From Leptobrachium leishanense (taxonomy: Eukaryota > Chordata > Amphibia > Anura > Megophryidae), in the NCBI GenBank assembly GCA_009667805.1, contig CM019067.1, forward strand, positions 71,792,441 through 71,856,440: DNA of 64,000 nucleotides. Direction: 5' to 3'. Below, piece by piece: positions 57,536 through 64,000 of this stretch; the first letter of the stretch is position 1, and each line of letters begins with the position of its first letter. A model generated the notes under the pieces. That model worked only from the letters and a program-made list of their open reading frames with translations, searched no databases and was not told where the DNA came from. Position numbers and translations under genes: made by a program.

Positions 57536-58262
57536 GAAGAAGGAATCATAATAGAAACCTAATAAAAGCTTTTCAGTCTGAGGGGAAAAAGGGAACTACC
57601 GTACATTCCTCCTGAAAAAATTGTAGAAACTACATTCCCAAAACGTTTCTGCTCGACTTGACCTCTGATCTTAGGCAATTGCTCACATGGTTACAACCTT
57701 GATATGTATATATGTCAATTTTAATCCCCACACACCCATTCTGATATGTAAAACATCTACAGTTGTCTTCAGATTGCTTTTCCTGCCATGTTGGAATCAT
57801 CAGCACCCCCTCAATACAAAAGAAGCCCAAATCATTTTCACAGGTTCTCTCAGAATCAAAGCAATCCTAACATAATATAATAATTGTGCCATGATGCAAA
57901 AGTTGATTTCACAGAATCTCGTTGATATGCTTGTCTTGCAAGAGCAAATCTGAAATACCCAACTTGAAACCATTCCAGGTTTTTGCACTGAAAAATTGAA
58001 TTATTATTTTTTCTTCAAATGAAAAACTGCGTTCGCAGATAAAAAAGCATATTTTGTCAGTCGGTGTTTCCAGTGGAGCAATCACCATAAAAACCCAATG
58101 AAATCTTACCGATTGACTTCTTTTTCTCTAAACTCTAGCGCACCTGAAGCTTTCTCCCGAGTGGTGTTTTTTAAAATAATTTTTAGCCTATTTCATTATT
58201 CAACAACACAAATATATCAACTTTTACCTCATAAATGCTTGTTTAATTTCTAATTAAAAACT
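57536..58262. other. Repeat-poor sequence
   Basis: About 730 bp with no recognised repeats, genes or RNA. Composition is moderate; possible start of a conserved non-coding region. Confidence 0.4.
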
Positions 58263-58264
58263 TA

Positions 58265-58330
58265 AATTTTTTTTAATCAGAAAGGATTTTACCAGGAAGG
58301 ATACATTGAGATTTCTCTCGTTTTCAAGTA
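58265..58330 (-). repeat. SINE/L2-type tail fragment
   Basis: The plus strand reads gaaaggattttaccaggaag, gatacattgag and tttctctcgttttcaagta, the complement of the SINE tail at 20690-20740. The T run on its left is the A-rich end. Confidence 0.8.
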
Positions 58331-60070
58331 TGTCATTTTTAAATATAATTTTACTAGCAAACCTTTTTGCATTTTAGTAATAAAATGAAAATCCAACGTG
58401 AAATATGCAAATAATGACATCTGGCACTAATTAATTTATTCTTTCACTTTTATAATCAAGGTTTGTCTACGTTCACATTTAGATATGGCCACGTCCTGTG
58501 AAATTTTGTCGTTTTGGTGTTTCGGATCCTTTTTTTTTTATCTGTGTTAGAAATCTCTCCGATGGTAACAAGCAAAAGCATTTTACAACGATGAAATGTG
58601 GCGAAATAAAAATTTGATGAAGAAAAAAACAAAAAATCTCCCCGTTGTATTATATTAATCCCAATATATACCGCTGTATTACATCTACATATCCTGAGGC
58701 GGATTATAAAATAAAAAGTTGCCCTAGACACCAGCAGGCCTGAAAGATTGCATTTCCACAACTCGCCATTCATTAATTCCTTGGAAAAAAAAAATCATAT
58801 CTTCTAAATTGTGTGAGCCGAGATTGAATGTGTGCGCGAAAGAGAATGAGGCGATGTAAATGGATGCCAGGGGCTTAGAATTATCAAAGGGTTTCCAGGT
58901 CAAAGGGTCAATGCACTAAGGCTGCATACAGCTAGAATTAATTATTTACTTGCATTTTTTGTTACCAATTTCCACTTTTATATCTGTGTGAGTGCCAGAG
59001 GGGTGCACATCCCATCACAAAGCAATGCGTTAAACTCGTCTGTGGAACTGAAAGGGTAGGTGGGATGGGGGCCTGAATAATTAAATAACGCATGATGCAT
59101 TAGTAAATAATTGATGTTGCACCATTTAGTAGCATTTTGTACAAGTAAATGCTAATAAGACTCGGGCCCGCGTTTAATGCCTGTAGGATCATTAACATCT
59201 TCATGTTGGCCATGAGCACTTACATGATGCAATTTCTCTGCCTGCATGCTTCATGCATATGTTTACATTACCATCATTATTTTATGGACTCCGTTATAAT
59301 TTAATGTTGTCTAATTAAGAACATTAACAAAAAAACACAAAAAAAAGCTTGCGCAGAGCATCTTTCATCTCTCCGGGATCACACACACAAGGCCGCGTCT
59401 GATGACTGTAATCCAAGCTGAATGATCAGAGATATGACTGAGATCCCTCTTTATGCAGTGATTTACAGACAATGTCATAACAAGAGAGATTAAAGGGAAA
59501 TTACCATCAGAAACAATGTCCCTTTTTAATATGTATGCGGGGCAAACAATAGAAACGGATACTGCTCGTCTCTGCTTCATATTATAAAAAGTAGGCTTTC
59601 TTTTGTAAAAGATAGCTCGTTCTTCGGATGGGCGGCCATTCATCGACACGCCGCGCAGGATTTTAACTGCTATCACTTTGGACACACGAATGGAATTTGT
59701 TATCAATGTTAATTAATTATTATGTATCCATTCACTTTTTAACATTTTACTGTGAAAGTAAATGACATTAGAATTATTAGAGGCTGCTGGTCCACATGTC
59801 TTTTGATATATATACAGCATATATATTTCGAAATTAGCATCTTAATTAGATGTTCTTGAATGAGCATAGGAATATTTACAGCCGCGTGAGTTACCAGAGA
59901 CTTGATAAGGATGCAGCCACAATTATTAGGGAGGCTAGAAAGTTTAGGCCTAGGGGTGCAAGTGAAGATCGTCACCCCATCCAACCATAAAAGTCCTCCC
60001 TGTCCATTTTACTATTTTAGCTAAAATATTTAAAAGTAATGATGCTAAAACAAACAGGACACCACAATTC
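58331..60070. other. Repeat-poor block, candidate conserved non-coding DNA
   Basis: About 1.7 kb without any recognised transposon, unlike the rest of the window. It has uneven composition, several TAAT-core homeodomain-type words (ttaattaattatta at 59711-59724, tctaattaagaac near 59309) and CpG-containing unique words (ggccgcgtct, acacgccgcgcagg). Frames of 81-113 residues on the minus strand (59365-59706, 59739-59984) have no family resemblance. A developmental enhancer cluster is an inference from texture only. Confidence 0.35.
58897..58910 (+). promoter_or_regulatory. DR2-type nuclear-receptor element (candidate)
   Basis: AGGTCA, AA, GGGTCA form a direct repeat of two consensus half-sites with two-base spacing, the pattern bound by RAR/RXR-type receptors. 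A 14-bp match can occur by chance; its place in the repeat-poor block is the only supporting context. Confidence 0.35.
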
Positions 60071-60079
60071 TATATATAT

Positions 60080-60600
60080 TTCATTTGCATGTCCTATGTA
60101 GAGTTCTTTGCTGCATACGGGGAATGTAGCACATGAGCTCTGCAAGCCGTTTTCTAAATTGCTGGGATGTGTAAATCTACTCTGGAACTATAACCTTTGT
60201 TATTTGCTGTGTGGAGGCTTTTAAGCTCACTTTTTTGCCCTCCACCACAACTTAAATGCCTATTGATTTGCCCTGGGGTAAAGCATCAAATAGGAACCAG
60301 TTACAGTCTATCTCCTGCTGATGAGGGCACAATAAGCGTAACAGCTGTATAGGAGTGAGTGTGACTGGTTGCATAACCTGACCTCTGCTAAAAGAAAAAA
60401 GCCATCTAGTATGGCATGGCACTGGCAAGGAGGGTTCAGTGTTATTGCAGGCCCAGGATGCAAATAAAGTGAGAAGTTGGGGACTTAATTTGCATGCCCT
60501 ACCCAAAATTCTTTGCTGCATATGGGGATGGTAGCACATGAGCTCTGTAAGCAGTTCTCTGAATGTGTAAATGTTTTCTGCACCTATAAACTTTATTATG
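60080..60600. repeat. Duplicated ~120-bp segment
   Basis: The segments at 60080-60195 and 60488-60585 share tttgcatg, ttctttgctgcata, gtagcacatgagctctg and aagc.gtt.tct.aa in the same order. They are direct and diverged, with about 405-bp offset. They may be two ends of one old element or a segmental duplication. Confidence 0.6.
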
Positions 60601-61178
60601 TGTGCGGTACAGACATTTATTTCACTTATGACCTGCCCAAACCACACTCACCAGCCTGCCCAAAAGTGCCCAAAATCCAACTATATCTACTCTATGCATA
60701 TTATATACATGGTGGTTGTCCTTCCTGCTCCACCCCATCCCCCTGGTCACTCTCCTCTTTCAGGCCTCTTTTCAGACTCGGTCTGCCCCTTCTCACACAG
60801 CATTTAATCAGGAGAAGATTGGTGCTCGGTGGTGGGACCCACAACTCTTGTGTAGCAGTGGCCAAAGAGGCTGTTGCCCCTCTGCCCTATTTGCCATCCC
60901 TTTAGTATCTTAGTATCAAGTGTTTCATCATAGAAAGTGTATCGTGAGCAATAAAGTCTAAAACCAGAGAGAACCAGCAAGCCAAGGTAAGAAACAAAAT
61001 AACAAAAAATATGCCAACTACAAAGGCAGCCCTACATTTGGTAGAGAAAATGTTCCAACATAGTAATTATATATATATATATATATGTTTCATTCATTTA
61101 AAAGCTAACGTGATTTGGCACGCTCTGTTCAAAAGACTGCCCTATTGCATTCTTTTGTTTTTTTTGCCATGTTGATGG
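60601..61178. other. Unassigned sequence with (TA)n
   Basis: No gene was recognised. A (TA)n tract lies at 61069-61086. The 130-residue frame at 60513-60905 has no family resemblance. Confidence 0.5.
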
Positions 61179-61186
61179 ATACATTT

Positions 61187-61557
61187 TAGAGATGTGCATT
61201 CGTTTCAGAAAAATTCGGAATTTGGAACGAAATTTGATAATTCGTGTTTCGGAAGTACTTCCGAATAACGAATCGATACGATCCGAATTCGAAACGATAT
61301 ATATAACAAATTTATTTATTTTTACACTTTGTCATCATCATAAAAGAAAAATTTGAATAATTGTTATCAACTATCGAATTTGAAATGAACTATCAAATGG
61401 ATATCAACTATCGAATTTGAAATCGATTCGAAATTTCAAATCAATCCGAAACGAAATACGAAACAAAATTATTTACGAAATTCCGAAAACAAAATTATTT
61501 AAAAATGTAACAAAACGAAACTAAACAAAACAAATTTTTCAGCCATGCACATCCCTA
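61187..61557. mobile_element. hAT-type MITE, 371 bp
   Basis: The ends tagagatgtgcattcg and catgcacatcccta are inverted repeats, and the flanks atacattt (61179-61186) and atacatat (61558-61565) agree at seven of eight positions. The interior is built of gaaacgaa/ttcgaatt-type words. The termini resemble those of the 7.1-kb hAT element (tagggatgagc), so a related transposase might mobilise both. Confidence 0.8.
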
Positions 61558-61565
61558 ATACATAT

Positions 61566-63365
61566 CCTTTTTTTATCCATGCATTATTCTATGTTGTTGA
61601 GCTGCACTAGGCTAATTTCATTTTCAGGGATGTACTACGACTCCACAATTTCAGCTCACGCCCACTGGCAAAAGCAGGCTCCTGTCCATACGACAGCGAG
61701 GAGATTGCGGCGCCGCTTTTCCTACTGTTCTTAGTGACTTTTGGGTTTTTCGAGCAGCGATTTACTTGCAGGAACACGCAGCTTGATCAACAGTATAATT
61801 GCGATGCACAGTGAATCTAGGCTAGAAATGTGCTAAGCAACCCCAGTTTATTTTTGCAGGGATTTATAAAACAATAGTCCGTCTGTCCATTCAACTTGAT
61901 TTTTTTTTTAAAACTTAGGTATTTATTGAAACATGAACTGAACAATTTTTTTATTTAGAGTATAATTCTAGGCAAATAAAATTAGTTTACATTTTGTACC
62001 TGAAAGACTTTGGTGCCCCTTAACTGAAGATGAATTGAAGGAAACCCCTAGCCTTGGAGTTACGGCCATACGCCCAACACATGTTGCCTGTGATAGTGCG
62101 GTTGCTTTATCTGACTCGTGACTCAATGGATTATATCCTATGACTGCACCAACTAATTCCATTACCTGATATGAATTCTTAAAAGGTCTCTCACTTAGGT
62201 TGGACAGCTGAGGTTCAAAAACATGTGGGCTGAAAGATTTAACACAATATTTATTTTTTGCAGAGATTATAGACCACAGACTGAGAATTATCACATTTTA
62301 CGATACAGTGTGTATTACCCTCACAGTTAAGTTGGAAAATAATTTTGAATTTGTGATGAGGTTTTCATTTTTAATCTTAAAAGATCTTAGCGTTGGATGT
62401 TAGCACTGTGACCACAAGAAGAGATTCATTAAAATGTTGTGGCCATTGTTCCCTGTATACACTAGCCATGTACATGCTGACTAAAGAGAAAATTGAAGAT
62501 ATTGAGTACAAAATGGCTGACAAAATGCCTTCTATTCCCTCCACAAACAGAATAGAACCTAAAATGAATATTGAAGCATTTCTCAAGCCTAGGCTCTATA
62601 TAATTGGTTTTGATGCAAAGATGGCTGCCACAGTTCCATATCTCAGAACTAAACAGTTTTTCCTTTGTAGGGTTCAAAGCATGGGTTTTAGATAATAGTT
62701 TTTAGCTGTCCTAATAGTTTTTTCAATGGTATGTTTCGGATTTATGTTATTTTGGTGACTACTATGTGTTAAATAGCTTAGGTTGACACTTGTTCGTAGC
62801 CAGATCTACTTACAAAAAGTGTAGACAACTGAAAGAACATCAATAGATAGATTTTCTCACTTTATTGCAATGTGTTATGTATGTTAAATCTAGATATACT
62901 TGTGTTTACATCTGATTTTAACATAATCTTTTGCTAGTTCTTGTGACACTTTCATTTCTCTTAAATACAGTTTTGTCAAGTTGTAGGTACATTAAAAGTT
63001 GTTGTTGCATTTTCTTTTGAGGGGAGGTTGTTTCACAAGGTACATCATGGACTGATCCAAAAGGTTGATTGCCAGCTTTCGTAGAACTCCAAGTCCAATG
63101 ATGTGTTGCTAATTATAAGACAGACAAGACATCACAAACCTTATACTTCTTTGAGAAGTAGACATCTATCTTTTGGACAACGTAATCCCCGACCCTTCAG
63201 CTGACAGTTTGCCAAAATGCATTGATCAACAACTTTTTTTGTAGTGGATATCAACTACTATGGTTATCACGCCGTAGTATATGGTTTACAGCAAAAATCT
63301 CAAACTCTGAACCCCCAAGATGTTTATGGCCGTCAAATCCCGGAATTCTTTGAAAGCAGTAGATC
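61566..63365. other. Unassigned sequence
   Basis: About 1.8 kb with no recognised gene. A 108-residue minus frame (61968-62294) and a 100-residue plus frame (62393-62695) lack family resemblance. An exon of a poorly conserved gene cannot be excluded. Confidence 0.4.
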
Positions 63366-63483
63366 AAGGATCAGCACTCTTGGCTCTCCAGATGTTTTGA
63401 ATCTTGAGCACTAATTAGATTGGCTGTGTCTTATGGGAAATGTAGTTCCAAAACATCTGGAGCACCAAGGTAGCTGACCCCTA
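63366..63483. mobile_element. hAT-like MITE, hairpin
   Basis: The left ggatcagcactcttggctct with ccagatgttttga faces the right caaaacatctggagcaccaa with ggtagctgacccct. The two halves form an imperfect hairpin of about 50-bp arms. This form is common among vertebrate hAT MITEs. Target duplications are not clear. Confidence 0.6.
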
Positions 63484-63491
63484 CAATAGCC

Positions 63492-63673
63492 CAGTGTTTC
63501 TCAAACCTCTCCTCGGTACCCCCAACCAGGCCAGATTTTGCAGATCACCTTGGGGGAAATGCAGACTGAATCCTGCAATCACTGAGCAGCAAATCATATC
63601 ACCTGTGCTGTGCTTCAGATATCTGCAAACCTGACCTGTTAGGGTGTTCCGAGGAGAGGTTTGAGAAACAATG
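63492..63673. mobile_element. hAT MITE (cagtgtttcycaa family), copy 2
   Basis: The ends cagtgtttctcaaacctctc and gaggtttgagaaacaatg are inverted repeats. The flanks caatagcc and gaatagac agree at six of eight positions. The interior is the reverse complement of the copy at 22925-23098. Confidence 0.8.
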
Positions 63674-64000
63674 GAATAGACGACCAGATAATCATGGGTG
63701 CTGAAGTTGAGAAACATCTTTGGGGCCAGAGATCCAGATCCCTGATGTACAGTATATGGAGAGATGATATAGGCTGAAGAAGGCTCATCGTGAGCTCCTC
63801 GGATGTTCCCCATTATATACTGTTTTTCAGGCAGACTGTCGTAAGATCGATCTCATCCCAGGTCTCTCATTTCAAGAGGAAAAATACTCTTTGTTTGTGC
63901 CACAGGAATATGAGTATGATGAGTTTCTCTGGCATTAACGTCACCAAATGCATACAATAAAGTAGATAATGGTACAAATAAAATATTGTCTGAAATAAAT
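63674..64000. other. Unassigned sequence at window edge
   Basis: About 330 bp with no recognised feature. A 110-residue minus frame (63481-63813) overlaps the MITE and is not a known protein. Confidence 0.4.

Noticed and set aside
61968..62695. Possible exons (108-residue minus and 100-residue plus frames)
   Set aside because: No domain, no convincing splice-site pair and no repeat support; noted only as open stretches.

Overview
The window looks like vertebrate, probably anuran amphibian, nuclear DNA. The background is AT-rich, no host protein-coding gene is recognisable, and many transposable elements of several classes are nested in one another. The frog assignment rests on the repeat mix: Penelope-like elements with hammerhead ribozymes, L2/CR1 LINE tails, DD34E Tc1 elements, hAT and Harbinger-like MITEs, and a SINE sharing an L2-type tail. 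It is an inference from family knowledge, not from a host gene.

Layout. 1-1050 is LTR-like sequence. 1051-6906 is a Penelope-like (PLE) cluster: a near full-length minus-strand element with reverse transcriptase and GIY-YIG endonuclease, two 526-bp direct repeats, an inverted partial copy, (TA)n flanks and hammerhead motifs. 8016-9157 is the first of four copies of a non-autonomous DNA transposon, here called family A. 10082-10500 is a telomere-like 147-bp satellite. 13801-15415 is a nearly intact Tc1 element with one frameshift. 16561-19367 is a hAT-type non-autonomous element with a perfect 8-bp target duplication, carrying a truncated L1 with its own 15-bp duplication. 20551-25928 holds a SINE, hAT MITEs and an L2-like LINE interrupted by a CR1 fragment.

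27000-33300 is mostly non-coding, with inverted-repeat elements, a degenerate minisatellite and a perfect 80-bp tandem duplication. 33302-37799 holds a broken Tc1 element, a CpG-rich element, another family A copy and a minus-strand Tc1 element with terminal inverted repeats of about 220 bp. 39215-43501 contains a hAT element, a small Harbinger-like MITE, PLE remnants, an internally deleted Ty3/gypsy element with two LTRs, and a solitary hammerhead motif.

46049-53161 is a 7.1-kb hAT element with a perfect 8-bp duplication (gtgaggag), a decayed BED-finger transposase and two internal minisatellites (81 bp and 139 bp). 53666-57535 is more hAT-like and L2 sequence. 57540-60070 is repeat-poor and could hold conserved non-coding regulatory DNA. 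The last 4 kb carries short hAT MITEs.

The coding sequences are mobilisation genes, and nearly all are decayed. The observations most worth following are the hammerhead ribozymes tied to PLE termini, the satellite-bearing 7.1-kb hAT element, and the four-copy family A. No novel host defence or metabolic system was seen.
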